From Terriglobales bacterium (GTDB taxonomy: Bacteria; Acidobacteriota; Terriglobia; Terriglobales; Acidobacteriaceae), in contig DATHMF010000031.1 in NCBI GenBank assembly GCA_035487355.1, positions 95,584 to 159,583 of the forward strand: a stretch of DNA of 64,000 nt, read 5' to 3'. The position numbers and the translations under genes were made by a program. The notes beneath the pieces were generated by a model. It ran no database searches. It was not told where the DNA came from and saw only the letters and a program-made list of their open reading frames with translations. This document shows, piece by piece, positions 16,957 to 24,333 of the stretch (positions within the stretch are counted from its first letter, which is position 1; every line of letters begins with the position of its first letter).

Positions 16957-17342
16957 TTCTGTGCCGTCTCCGCGGTAATGGTTCCCCAATCAAGAGTCAG
17001 TTAGAGGCCATCTAGTTCTGTTGATATCCTTGTTCCTCAATCAAACTTTTGTCATCCCGAGCGCAGCCGCGCTTCGCGGCGGAGTCGAGGGACCTAGGTT
17101 CTTTCATGTTTTCAATAATGGACTCTTACTCACCAAACCCATCTGACGAATGCCGGGCTTCTAACAAAATCGTTATGCCTTTCCATTTAAGCCTGTGCTG
17201 CATCTTCTGAGAACCCTATCTTTGCGGCGGGAGGGATATCTTTCGGGGTTAGGGCCTATCTTTTGGTCAAATTCCTTTTGATATGCGATTGAATTAAGTA
17301 ATGATGTTCTTGCATTTACACTAGTCCGAAGAGCCAGGCGTC
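16957..17342. other. Intergenic region between efflux operon and kinase gene
   Basis: This 386-base gap separates two divergently transcribed units and should hold both promoters. It contains the repeat-like segment at 17050-17096 and otherwise AT-richer DNA toward the kinase start. I see no convincing gene and no clear operator. Confidence 0.5.
17050..17096. repeat. GTCATCCCGAGCG-type intergenic repeat
   Basis: The segment reads GTCATCCCGAGCGCAG, then a self-complementary stretch CCGCGCTTCGCGGCGG, then GTCGAGGGACC. The central part can form a short hairpin. The opening word resembles the GTCATTCCGAGG arm of the inverted repeat at 4312-4440, so they may be two members of a dispersed intergenic family. 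Confidence 0.65.
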
Positions 17343-18755
17343 ATGTTCGACATTTCCATCATCTACGCGCCATCGAATCGCAGAAAGAACCTGCTGATTG
17401 CTGCAGCTCTCGTTGTAGTGATCGCAGTTGTGGACTGGCGAACGCCGGCATACATTTCACTCGGCTTCTTATATCTGTTTCCCATTATGTTGGTGGCGGG
17501 CTTCCTGAATCGCTGGCAGATTGTTGGTATTTCGCTGTTGTGTTCCGGCCTGCAGGAGCTGTTCAGCAACCTTCCCACGAGCGCCTACATTACGCGTCTG
17601 ATGATGGTTACCATGGGATATATCGGTACAGGGTTCTTTGTCTCTGAGTTGGTGGCGAAGCGGCGGCTCATGACGCAGCATATGGAAGATCTTGAGCGCC
17701 AGATCCGTTTTCGACAGGATATCGAACAACAGCTCGAAGCCCTCATCGAGAGCAGCCCTGCAGCCATTGTTACCGTAGACTCCGGAGGGCTCATCGAGCG
17801 CGCCAATCAGGCCGCTCAGCAATTGCTTTCTCCCGAGGGTCCACCGCTGCGCGGTCTATCTATTGCGCCTTTCGTGCCGGCGTTGCAGGCGGTCGCGCAA
17901 AGTTACACCTCCCGGGTGCTGCGCACCACGATGCAATGCCAGGGCCGGCGTCCTAACGGCGAGGTATTTCTGGCAGCAGTGTGGTTTTCCACCTATTCCA
18001 CCATTGCCGGACCGCGCCTCGCTGCCATAATCGTCGACCTGTCGGAGGATATACGCGACCGAGAGCAGTTAAGCCTCGATCATCTTTTGAAAAATGCCCG
18101 CATCGTCATGGTGGCAGTCTCCCATGAAATCCGCAATATCTGCGGGGCCATTTCGACCGTACAAAGGAACCTGTCGCACGTTGCCTGCCTGGCTGAGAAC
18201 CGCGATTTTCTTGCCTTGGGAACACTGGTGGAAGCGCTGGGAAAAATTGCTTCTTTGGATCTGAAGCCTTCCACCGAGCAAAATCTCGCAGCCGTGGAGC
18301 TGCCTTCGGTACTCGATGAATTGCGGCTTTTGATTGAGCCATCGCTCCACGACGCGGGCATCAAGTTACTTTGCCGCATCCCGGATGACTTGCCCCTGGT
18401 GTCCGCCGACCGGTATGGTCTTATACAGGTTTTTCTCAATTTGGTGAAGAACAGTCAACGCGCCATGGAGGCCAGTGATCAAAGACAGTTGACCATCTCT
18501 GCTGTCTCTGAACGCCAGAGCGTAGTCATACGGTTTGAAGATACCGGCCACGGCGTCGTTGCTCCCGATGAGCTCTTTCAGCCGTTTCAAAAGCAAGCTG
18601 TGGCCACTGGACTCGGCTTGTATGTTTCCCGCGCCATCTTGAGGACCTTCCGCGGCGACTTGCACTACGAACCGAGAGACATGGGTTGTTGTTTCGCGGT
18701 CTCGCTCGTGCCTGTGGCAACCGCTCGGGAATCGGCCTATGCCAGCCAAAGCTGA
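17343..18755 (+). CDS. Membrane-bound sensor histidine kinase with PAS domain
   Basis: A 470-residue kinase. Residues about 15-100 hold four to five hydrophobic segments (LLIAAALVVVIAVV, LGFLYLFPIMLVAGF, IVGISLLCSGL, MMVTMGYIGTGFF), a short coiled segment follows, then a PAS domain at about 130-235 starting at IESSPAAIVTVDSGG. The phospho-acceptor is H261 in VSHEIRN. Unusually, the Pro normally found two to three residues later is replaced (NICGAI). The ATPase domain has the N box (LNLVKNSQRAM), G1 (FEDTGHG), a short F box and G2 (TGLGLYVSRAI). It overlaps the downstream regulator gene by 17 bases, so they are a pair. Confidence 0.93.
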   Translation: MFDISIIYAPSNRRKNLLIAAALVVVIAVVDWRTPAYISLGFLYLFPIMLVAGFLNRWQIVGISLLCSGLQELFSNLPTSAYITRLMMVTMGYIGTGFFVSELVAKRRLMTQHMEDLERQIRFRQDIEQQLEALIESSPAAIVTVDSGGLIERANQAAQQLLSPEGPPLRGLSIAPFVPALQAVAQSYTSRVLRTTMQCQGRRPNGEVFLAAVWFSTYSTIAGPRLAAIIVDLSEDIRDREQLSLDHLLKNARIVMVAVSHEIRNICGAISTVQRNLSHVACLAENRDFLALGTLVEALGKIASLDLKPSTEQNLAAVELPSVLDELRLLIEPSLHDAGIKLLCRIPDDLPLVSADRYGLIQVFLNLVKNSQRAMEASDQRQLTISAVSERQSVVIRFEDTGHGVVAPDELFQPFQKQAVATGLGLYVSRAILRTFRGDLHYEPRDMGCCFAVSLVPVATARESAYASQS

Positions 18756-19392
18756 CAAGATCCGGGTACTCATCATTGATGACCATGCTCTGTTTCGCGA
18801 GAGCGTAGCCAGGCTGCTTGAGGGCGAGCACAGCTTTGAGGTGCGCCACTGCGGCTCTGTCCAGGATGGCATCTCGATCATCGCGCTCTGGCCTGCCGAC
18901 GTGGTCCTGCTGGATTTCGATCTGGGCGATGAAAAAGGCTCCGCGTTCCTGGCGAAAGCCCGCGCCACCGGATTTCAGGGCAAAATACTACTGCTGACCG
19001 CCGGCGTGAATGAGCTGGAAGCTGCGGACCTGATTCGCAGCGGAATCTCAGGCATTGTACTGAAGCATAGTTCGCCGGCGGAACTCTCCCAAGGTATTAA
19101 AGAGGTACTGGCCGGCAAGGTCTGGTTCGAGCAAGCCTATCTCAAGAAAGTAATGGAAAAAGCGACAGCATCGGAACTCAAACCATCCGGCGCTAAAACT
19201 TTCACCGAACGGGAACGCCAGGTGCTCACCCTGGTTTTCGAAGGGTTGGCGAATAAAGAAATCGCCGACCGGCTGAACATCTCGGAAAGTTCCGTGAAGG
19301 CCTCCCTGCAACAATTGTTCGAGAAGACCGGAGTCCGCACCCGCAGCCAGTTGGTGCGTGTTGCCCTTGAGCAGTACAAAAACCAGTTCTAG
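18739..19392 (+). CDS. NarL/FixJ-type response regulator
   Basis: A 217-residue regulator. The receiver has the acidic pair D14-D15, phospho-acceptor D59 (VVLLDFDLGDEKGS), T87 (LLLTAG) and K109 (GIVLKHSSPAEL). A LuxR-type helix-turn-helix occupies about 150-212 (FTERERQVLTLVFEGLANKEIA, then SESSVKASLQQLF). It should bind DNA as a dimer after phosphorylation by the kinase encoded just upstream. Target genes are unknown; the divergent metal-efflux operon or the secreted protein downstream are the nearest candidates. Confidence 0.95.
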   Translation: MPAKADKIRVLIIDDHALFRESVARLLEGEHSFEVRHCGSVQDGISIIALWPADVVLLDFDLGDEKGSAFLAKARATGFQGKILLLTAGVNELEAADLIRSGISGIVLKHSSPAELSQGIKEVLAGKVWFEQAYLKKVMEKATASELKPSGAKTFTERERQVLTLVFEGLANKEIADRLNISESSVKASLQQLFEKTGVRTRSQLVRVALEQYKNQF

Positions 19393-19498
19393 GGCGTATT
19401 GGTATTCAGCCCTCAGGTCAGGAATTCGGCGATTTTGGCTGTGTCAGGGCACGGATTTAGAGGTTGCGGAAAAAGTCCTCGGGGTTGAGAATCCTACA

Positions 19499-20053
19499 AT
19501 GTTCAAGATTCGAGTAATCCTGTTTGTTTTGATAATCGTCTGCGGAAAAGCGTGGGCGCTGGATCAATTTGCAGGGATCAAATGCGGAGCCGATATTCCC
19601 AAGTCTTTGCTTGGGAAACACGACTCCAATGAACCCGTGGTTGTGCTCGAAAAACGGCACAAGGATTTGGGTCTGAAAGATTTGGGTGGAACCGAGATTT
19701 CTGATCGCTTGTTCCTGTCTTCGTGGCAGATTTGCGGAAGCGAGTACGAACTGCTGGTGAATACGAAAAGCGGACTGATTCGCGACGTGCTTCCATTTCC
19801 CTCTCATGCAGCAACCTCGCCCATGTTCATAGGCACGTGTCAAGCGGATGGAAAAGAAGTACCCGGGTCAGTCGTCGCAGTGCTGAATAATAGCGCCGGA
19901 TCCAACGCGAGAGATGAAAAACTGGCCAAAACCATGCTCAAGGCCACGGCTGCGTGGAAGATAGACGAGACCAAAGAGAAGTTTGCCAAGCAATCAACGC
20001 AAAATCTTGAATGCCCACTCAGCGGAATCGTTACGCTGGATGGCGGCCCCTAG
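19499..20053 (+). CDS. Small secreted protein of unknown function
   Basis: This is a 184-residue protein with a clear signal peptide (FKIRVILFVLIIVCGKAWA, cleavage before LDQFAG). The mature part is soluble, with scattered Cys (KCGADIP, QICGSEYELL, GTCQADG, NLECPLSG) that could form disulfides. I do not recognise a domain. I chose the ATG at 19499 because it starts the signal sequence; the frame is open further upstream. It lies about 100 bases after the response regulator and just before the first copy of the cassette-type repeat. Confidence 0.75.
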   Translation: MFKIRVILFVLIIVCGKAWALDQFAGIKCGADIPKSLLGKHDSNEPVVVLEKRHKDLGLKDLGGTEISDRLFLSSWQICGSEYELLVNTKSGLIRDVLPFPSHAATSPMFIGTCQADGKEVPGSVVAVLNNSAGSNARDEKLAKTMLKATAAWKIDETKEKFAKQSTQNLECPLSGIVTLDGGP

Positions 20054-20080
20054 GACGCTCATGGCTGCGGAAAGCGACAC

Positions 20081-20140
20081 TGGATTCTAATGCACTGACT
20101 TGGCGTAACATCGCCATTCCACTCATTGGCTGGTTCTGAG
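20081..20140 (+). repeat. Cassette-type repeat, copy A
   Basis: The core TAACATCGCCATTCC..CTCATTG is at 20106-20128, followed by a GGTTCTGAG tail. It is preceded by TGGATTCTAATGCACTGACT at 20081. The first 38 bases (20081-20118) recur with a single mismatch at 20872-20909, so the pair forms direct repeats flanking the gene at 20182-20817. GGCG and CGCC flank the TAACAT and can pair as a short hairpin. Confidence 0.8.
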
Positions 20141-20181
20141 TGGTATAGCCTGCTTACACCAATCATGCTCTAAAATGCAGT

Positions 20182-20817
20182 ATGGGATGTCTAACACCGG
20201 ATTGGCAACAACCACGCCCAAGCTGGGAAGAGGCACGAACGATGTGTCAGCGGGTTCCGTTAACACCTGTCCAGCTAACGTCAGGCATATTTAACGACGT
20301 CCTAGCAAGCCTGCGAGAGTCTCACTCCAATGGAGGAGCAGTTCTAGCTGCATTCCGTATCTCCTCCGACGATTGTTTTGACTGGTATGCTTCGCGAAAC
20401 CGTCTATTAGAAGACAGCATACTGGTATCCCTTCTGTCCCGTCCCGAGGTCCGACTGGCACTACCCGAACTCATGATTCCATCTGAGGCAGACCTCATTG
20501 TGAACCCACCGCCTTGCCCCATTGGTGCTCAGGTCTTCAGTATGGAAAGTCCGTTCCTGTTCGACGGTAGGTTGGCACAGTGTCTTCATTCAGGAGGAGC
20601 TTACTGGCACAAACGCGGCGATGGAAAGGAAGAAAAACAACTCGCCCTCCATTTCTGCGAAGCAGCTTTCGATCTGAGGTTTTCGGAAATACAGTTCTAC
20701 GTTAGCTACAACGCGTGGACTCGCTGGTTTTATAACGTCGCGTGGGATTGGACATCAATTCTGTTCGACCGTAACCTGCGAACGCTCTGGATTTTAGCTG
20801 TTACCGATACTGACTGA
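20182..20817 (+). CDS. Hypothetical protein, 211 residues (array gene 1)
   Basis: I do not recognise this soluble protein. It is rich in Trp, Phe and Cys, with segments such as SSDDCFDWYASRNRLL, a Pro-rich VNPPPCPIGAQVF stretch and a C-terminal WTRWFYNVAWDWTSILFD aromatic region. No signal peptide or transmembrane helix is evident. A TAAAAT box lies 5 bases before the ATG and there is no Shine-Dalgarno. The gene is framed by 38-base direct repeats that define a 791-base module. Its aromatic composition suggests a folded domain rather than a chance frame. Confidence 0.7.
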   Translation: MGCLTPDWQQPRPSWEEARTMCQRVPLTPVQLTSGIFNDVLASLRESHSNGGAVLAAFRISSDDCFDWYASRNRLLEDSILVSLLSRPEVRLALPELMIPSEADLIVNPPPCPIGAQVFSMESPFLFDGRLAQCLHSGGAYWHKRGDGKEEKQLALHFCEAAFDLRFSEIQFYVSYNAWTRWFYNVAWDWTSILFDRNLRTLWILAVTDTD

Positions 20818-20844
20818 AACCGTGTGGCTGGTCCACTGCTGGCG

Positions 20845-20911
20845 AAATATCGCCATAGCACTCGTTGACGCTGGATTCTAATGCACTGACTTCGCGTAAC
20901 ATCGCCATTGC
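20845..20911 (+). repeat. Cassette-type repeat, tandem copies B and B'
   Basis: Copy B (20845-20867, AATATCGCCATAGCACTCG then TTG) is followed after a TGGATTCTAATGCACTGAC stretch by copy B' (20897-20910, TAACATCGCCATTG). The second part matches the 20081-20118 segment except for one base. Copy B carries a perfect GGCGA/TCGCC inverted repeat around AATA. B follows the stop of the 211-residue gene by 27 bases. Confidence 0.8.
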
Positions 20912-20964
20912 GCCAGCAATCCGTCCAGGCGGTGAAATCCAGCTACGCAGCTACAATTGGCATC

Positions 20965-21237
20965 ATGGCACTTTTCACCGTAATCCTGGAGTTCGATGGC
21001 GGTACCTATATTTCGCAATTCCGCGCCGCCTCTGCGCAAACCGCAGCCGTGAAACATGCTGCTCAGTTGGTCGGCAACGAGGCGGTCGGCAGACTCGCCA
21101 CCAGGAAACGTATCGCCCATGGTTTATCCTCCGACCGGCCAGTCGCAATTGAGGGTGTGCGCAACGTCTGGTGCTGTTCTATCTCGATTGGCAAAAGGTT
21201 CGCGTTAGTAAACATCGTTGCCACATCTGAAGCGTAG
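20965..21237 (+). CDS. Hypothetical protein, 90 residues (array gene 2)
   Basis: A small soluble protein opening with a beta-type segment (ALFTVILEFDGGTYISQF) and then an Ala-rich helix (AASAQTAAVKHAAQLVG). The C-terminal half has VEG/IEGVRNVWCCSISIG-like strands. This alternating pattern looks like a small alpha/beta fold. I do not recognise the family. A TACAAT box ends 7 bases before the ATG, giving a likely leaderless start; a longer frame from 20908 would run into the repeat and is less likely. The next repeat copy begins 9 bases after the stop. Confidence 0.7.
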   Translation: MALFTVILEFDGGTYISQFRAASAQTAAVKHAAQLVGNEAVGRLATRKRIAHGLSSDRPVAIEGVRNVWCCSISIGKRFALVNIVATSEA

Positions 21238-21246
21238 GGTGGGGCA

Positions 21247-21281
21247 TAACATCGCCGTATCGACTCATTGCGGATTTCTGA
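21247..21281 (+). repeat. Cassette-type repeat, copy C
   Basis: The core TAACATCGCCGTATCG then ACTCATTG starts 9 bases after the stop of array gene 2. Its tail ATTTCTGAG matches the GGTTCTGAG tail of copy A, which shows that the repeat extends beyond the core. GGC and GCC flank the core. Confidence 0.8.
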
Positions 21282-21298
21282 GATCGCGGTACAAAACC

Positions 21299-21673
21299 CT
21301 ATATCGCATCATCAAAGTAATCTCGCGCCTTATAAGAAGTGCGAGGTGTTCTGCCTTTCCATTTGTCGAAAATTCTCGCAAGCTCCATGCCGCTCACTGA
21401 GATGAACTTCGGCCATATCTCTTGCTTGTTCGGTGTTGGATAACCCAGAAGGTTGTTGAACGAGTTGTTGATTGCCCGCACAACGGACTCGTCGGCTTCA
21501 TTAAGTTTGGGCCAACACAGGAGAACCTGCCTTACCTCATCCCGTGTGAGACCAAATATGGTCCCGAACTCCCACTCCGGAAAGAATGGACCCTCTACGG
21601 CTGCGTGCAGACACTCTCGTACTATCTCGCGTTCTCTCTCGTCCAGATTGGCTAATGACACTATGCGGCCCAT
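21299..21673 (-). CDS. Conserved-looking hypothetical protein, 124 residues (array gene 3, reverse)
   Basis: A soluble, largely helical protein read opposite to its neighbours. Segments include ANLDEREREIVRECLHAAV, the aromatic FFPEWEFGTIFGLTRDEV, the NNSFNNLLGYPTPNKQ loop and the closing MELARIFDKWKG. The composition and helix pattern are those of a real protein, but I cannot assign a function. A TAAAAT box lies 9 bases before the ATG on the minus strand. It occupies one repeat-bounded module alone, between copies C and C2. Confidence 0.72.
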   Translation of the reverse strand: MGRIVSLANLDEREREIVRECLHAAVEGPFFPEWEFGTIFGLTRDEVRQVLLCWPKLNEADESVVRAINNSFNNLLGYPTPNKQEIWPKFISVSGMELARIFDKWKGRTPRTSYKARDYFDDAI

Positions 21674-21745
21674 TAATGACTGATTTTACTCACGTTTCGA
21701 TGACTTTCCAGGGAGCTCTTGCACTCACATCCGGACTAACTGTTG

Positions 21746-21770
21746 CAGAATCGCCTTTACGCTCACGACG
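21746..21770 (+). repeat. Cassette-type repeat, degenerate copy C2
   Basis: The sequence CAGAATCGCCTTTACGCTCA is weaker than other copies but is preceded by TAACTGTTG, exactly as copy D is. It also lies where the regular spacing predicts a copy, between array genes 3 and 4. I treat it as a diverged member. Confidence 0.5.
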
Positions 21771-21858
21771 CAGTCAATGAGCGCTATCGCCTGTTCTCAA
21801 CAGTTACGCAAATCCTCTCTCTCCATCTCCATCTCCGCTTGTTTACAATAGATTCCGC

Positions 21859-22167
21859 ATGGAGCGAATTCCGAGGATTATTCCGCCGCGCTCAAGAGTT
21901 CGGTTGGTCCGCGCTGATCGGACGACCCGTGAATGGCAGAAGGAAATTGGTCGCCAGTTCCGCGTCGGCTACTACCGTCGCCAAGACCGCCTTGACTGCA
22001 TCTGGTTGGTGAACGAGAAAGGCGAATATGAGCAAACCACTGACCGCGATAGCCTTCTACGCTACTTCGCAATCGAGAGGCTAACAGATGAACGTGATTA
22101 CTACGGCGTGCACAAGCGAAAGCTCGGACCGCTGAGAAGGAAGCAGAGTCGTAGAGCCTCAAAGTAA
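21859..22167 (+). CDS. Hypothetical protein, 102 residues (array gene 4)
   Basis: A small, very basic protein. It reads as beta-rich in the middle (GRQFRVGYYRRQDRLDCIWLV) with an acidic turn (NEKGEYEQTTDRDSLLRYF) and a highly basic C-terminal tail (KRKLGPLRRKQSRRAS) that could bind nucleic acid. No family is recognised. The start ATG is preceded by TACAAT 9 bases upstream. The stop is 6 bases before repeat copy D, the same arrangement as in array genes 2 and 8. Confidence 0.7.
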   Translation: MERIPRIIPPRSRVRLVRADRTTREWQKEIGRQFRVGYYRRQDRLDCIWLVNEKGEYEQTTDRDSLLRYFAIERLTDERDYYGVHKRKLGPLRRKQSRRASK

Positions 22168-22173
22168 CTGTTG

Positions 22174-22197
22174 AAACATCGCCCTAGCACCCATAAC
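22174..22197 (+). repeat. Cassette-type repeat, copy D
   Basis: AAACATCGCCCTAGCACCCA begins 6 bases after the TAA of array gene 4 and is preceded by TAACTGTTG as in copy C2. It ends about 12 bases before the stop of the reverse gene at 22209. Confidence 0.75.
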
Positions 22198-22208
22198 TCG
22201 AAATTTCA

Positions 22209-22475
22209 TCAATTGCCAGACGTCCAGCGACCCTTGCCAAGCGAGAACAAGAGATAGTCAGTCGCCGCGTCTGCCAAATCCGAGAACACCTGAACGCACT
22301 GGTATTGCGCGTCTCTGGTGCACCAACCAACTCTGTATCCTCGGTCTTCTTCGGCGATGAAAGTAGACGGAGTGAATCGCTTGTCGTAGGATTCACCCAG
22401 TAACGCTCTGACCGTTTCTGGGTGTTCACGAAGGTATTTCGCAATGTCGGAAGCCGGAAGCTCGGAGATGGCCAT
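22209..22475 (-). CDS. Conserved-looking hypothetical protein, 88 residues (array gene 5, reverse)
   Basis: A short soluble protein: helical N-terminus (SDIAKYLREHPETVRALLG), then YDKRFTPSTFIAEED, a strand pair GYRVGWCTRDAQYQC, and a closing helix FSDLADAATDYLLFSLGKG. The sharp alpha/beta order suggests a genuine fold, but I cannot name it. AGGAG lies 11 bases before the ATG. It fills one module between repeat copies D and E and runs opposite to the repeat direction. Confidence 0.72.
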   Translation of the reverse strand: MAISELPASDIAKYLREHPETVRALLGESYDKRFTPSTFIAEEDRGYRVGWCTRDAQYQCVQVFSDLADAATDYLLFSLGKGRWTSGN

Positions 22476-22599
22476 TGCGGCTGCGACTCCTATGCGCTGA
22501 ACCCTGAATCCGTCAGGGACCTGTCAATGTTTAGTCTTCTTCTCCAACTCCACATTTGATGAATCGTACCATCTCGCGAGGGTGACGGAATAATTGTCG

Positions 22600-22625
22600 T
22601 AACATCGCCTTGTCACTCATTGAGC
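22600..22625 (+). repeat. Cassette-type repeat, copy E
   Basis: TAACATCGCCTTGTCACTCA followed by TTGAG. It is preceded by TTGTCG like copy G (CTGTCG). It lies 125 bases after the 5' end of the reverse gene at 22209-22475. Confidence 0.8.
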
Positions 22626-22733
22626 TGCGAATGCGGGCGGTTGGCAAAACCTATCGTTAACTCTGGCTCTCCTTGGTCCTTGCCGAACTCAAGACTGTGA
22701 TGTGCGTGGTAGCCGGGGTTCTTCCCGGTACGT

Positions 22734-22827
22734 GGCGCAATCCAAACCGCCTTCCTGTCCCGCTGACCGCCCGGTTGACGATATCATTGCCGAGGTCAAT
22801 AAGCAGCAATCCAAAAAGGCAAACCGC
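22734..22827 (+). pseudogene. Duplicated fragment of the TPR gene 5' region
   Basis: These 94 bases match 23377-23470 at 90 positions with no gaps. The matching piece of the intact gene encodes the first mature residues after the signal peptide (QSKPPSCPAG, VDDIIAEVNKQQSKKANR). Here the signal peptide is missing and the fragment ends abruptly at AAACCGC, so it is a remnant or a recombination scar. The frame stays open into the following gene at 22852, so an in-frame fusion product is possible. Confidence 0.75.
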
Positions 22828-22851
22828 GATCTTTGGGGAAAGAGGCCCGTG

Positions 22852-23241
22852 ATGGGAGCAGATTTGAAAGTAGAGTTCAAGCGCAAGAAGAACTCTGTCA
22901 GCTATGAGCAGCTCAACCTTAATTTGACGGAGCTATCGGATATCGCATACGAGTTGGATGTCACTCCACTGGATGAGATGATCTCCATAGGTGAGGAGGA
23001 GGTCGAGCAGGCCGCCGCCGTAGAGGGAATGACTCCCGCTGCCGTGCGTAAGAAAATGCTGAAGCGGTTTGCTCCCGAGGAACCATTGGCGTCAGTAGAA
23101 GCCCTGGTCGCGTATTTAAGAAAGAAAAAGAATGTCATGGATGATCAAGAGTTGGCTCTCAGACAACTGGAAGCGCTGCTTCCTCTTTTGCAAGACGCCA
23201 AACAGAATGGTGTCGAAGTGCGCTTGCGGTATTTCTTATGA
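22852..23241 (+). CDS. Hypothetical protein, 129 residues (array gene 6)
   Basis: A charged soluble protein beginning GADLKVEFKRKKNSVSYEQLN. The ATG at 22852 is favoured by GGAAAGAGG 6 bases upstream. The middle is acidic (LDEMISIGEEEVEQAAAVEGM), then basic helices (AAVRKKMLKRFAPEE and VEALVAYLRKKK), and the end ELALRQLEALLPLLQDAKQNG is strongly helical. No family is recognised. The same frame is open upstream through a duplicated 94-base fragment of the next gene, so a longer fused product cannot be excluded. Confidence 0.65.
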   Translation: MGADLKVEFKRKKNSVSYEQLNLNLTELSDIAYELDVTPLDEMISIGEEEVEQAAAVEGMTPAAVRKKMLKRFAPEEPLASVEALVAYLRKKKNVMDDQELALRQLEALLPLLQDAKQNGVEVRLRYFL

Positions 23242-23326
23242 AGCGACCAGTGAGTTGCAGGTAAGCGTCCGGAAAGTCTTTAATCACCCACAAGTTGAGT
23301 ACCAATATTGGCGCTACAATGACCGC

Positions 23327-23920
23327 ATGCACATGCGATACGCTTTAGCTATGGTTGTCGTGAGCGCAGCAATGTTGGCGCAATCCAAACCGCCTTCCTG
23401 TCCCGCTGGCCTCCCGGTTGACGATATCATTGCTGAGGTCAATAAGCAGCAATCCAAGAAGGCAAACCGCAATACCAACCCTTTGCCCGGGACTATCTGT
23501 ATCGGGGGGTTGTGCTTCGGCCATTCAAGACTGCCAAAAACGGCTCCAGAACCTGCGCCACGAGGCGAAACGCCCAGCGACGCAAACACGAGCTCCAGCC
23601 GTTCAAACACGATTCCCGTGGACGAGTGCGACGACAAGATGGAGACGGCGTTTAAGGCCGCTCACAACGTGGATGTTGGCGACTACTACTTCGAACAGAA
23701 GAACTATCACGGAGCATTGCTGCGCTACAACGATGCGCTCGAAGAAAAACCTGGGGATATTGCCATTCATGTTCGCCTGGGGCGGGTTTTTGAGAAACTG
23801 AACCAGCTTCCGCAAGCCATCGAGCAATACAAGACGGCGCAGACGCTCGATGGTCCGGAGAAGTGGTCCGATGAAGCTAAGGCGGCCCTACTGCGTCTTC
23901 AGAGCCCCTCAGCTTTGTAA
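23327..23920 (+). CDS. Exported TPR-containing protein, 197 residues (array gene 7)
   Basis: It begins with a short signal peptide (HMRYALAMVVVSAAMLAQ). The next segment QSKPPSCPAGLPVDD is the part copied upstream at 22734. A Pro/Ser/Thr-rich linker follows to about residue 105. The C-terminal 85 residues carry two to three TPR-like helix pairs (DYYFEQKNYHGALLRYNDAL, then DIAIHVRLGRVFEKLNQLPQA). A TACAAT box ends 6 bases before the ATG, suggesting a leaderless message. It probably works in the periplasm as a protein-binding scaffold; the partner is unknown. Confidence 0.8.
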   Translation: MHMRYALAMVVVSAAMLAQSKPPSCPAGLPVDDIIAEVNKQQSKKANRNTNPLPGTICIGGLCFGHSRLPKTAPEPAPRGETPSDANTSSSRSNTIPVDECDDKMETAFKAAHNVDVGDYYFEQKNYHGALLRYNDALEEKPGDIAIHVRLGRVFEKLNQLPQAIEQYKTAQTLDGPEKWSDEAKAALLRLQSPSAL

Positions 23921-23999
23921 GTGTTGATCAATCGCGATTACGCTCACAACCCGGCCAAAACCATTGGTTCGGCTAAGCATTTCGCTTACGATAGCGAGC

Positions 24000-24251
24000 A
24001 TGGAACAGAAAACCTACAGCATCAGCGTCCGTCTAAAGCGGACCAAGATCGAGTATGCGTTCGTGTCGGTTCCTGTGGACGGGAACGTGATGGAGCCAGA
24101 CCCGGAGGACGCGACCAAGCTCAGGGTGAACAGTGAAAAGGTCTTTGAAGCTGCCAAGCGCATGGGAGCTGAAACGGCCATTCTTTGGGCACAGGAAGGA
24201 GAATCTTTGATTGAGATTCACCCGTGGCAGACCGCACCACCTCGCGCTTGA
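24000..24251 (+). CDS. Hypothetical protein, 83 residues (array gene 8)
   Basis: A small protein with alternating beta segments (KTYSISVRLKRTKIEYAFVSV), an acidic loop (MEPDPEDATKL) and a helix VFEAAKRMGAETAIL ending in a strand. No family is recognised. TACGAT lies 7 bases before the ATG. The stop is 9 bases before repeat copy F, the same close stop-to-repeat spacing as array genes 2 and 4. A longer start at 23964 is open but lacks support. Confidence 0.7.
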   Translation: MEQKTYSISVRLKRTKIEYAFVSVPVDGNVMEPDPEDATKLRVNSEKVFEAAKRMGAETAILWAQEGESLIEIHPWQTAPPRA

Positions 24252-24257
24252 TTGCTG

Positions 24258-24300
24258 GCCTAACATCGCCATATCATTCATGACCCGAGTTCGAGGCTTC
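24258..24300 (+). repeat. Cassette-type repeat, copy F
   Basis: GCCTAACATCGCCATATCAT, then TCATGACCCGAGTTCGAGGCTTC. The outer ends GCCTAAC and GTTCGAGGC can pair with a two-base bulge, so this copy can fold as a hairpin of about 40 bases. The final part is shared with copy G at 24724-24763. Confidence 0.8.
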
Positions 24301-24333
24301 TACCATCACAGCGCAATTTGTTGCTAGAGTTTG

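Noticed and set aside
16787..16993. 68-codon open frame before the efflux operon
   Set aside because: It is His/Arg/Cys-rich and runs in another frame over the more convincing 48-codon membrane ORF.
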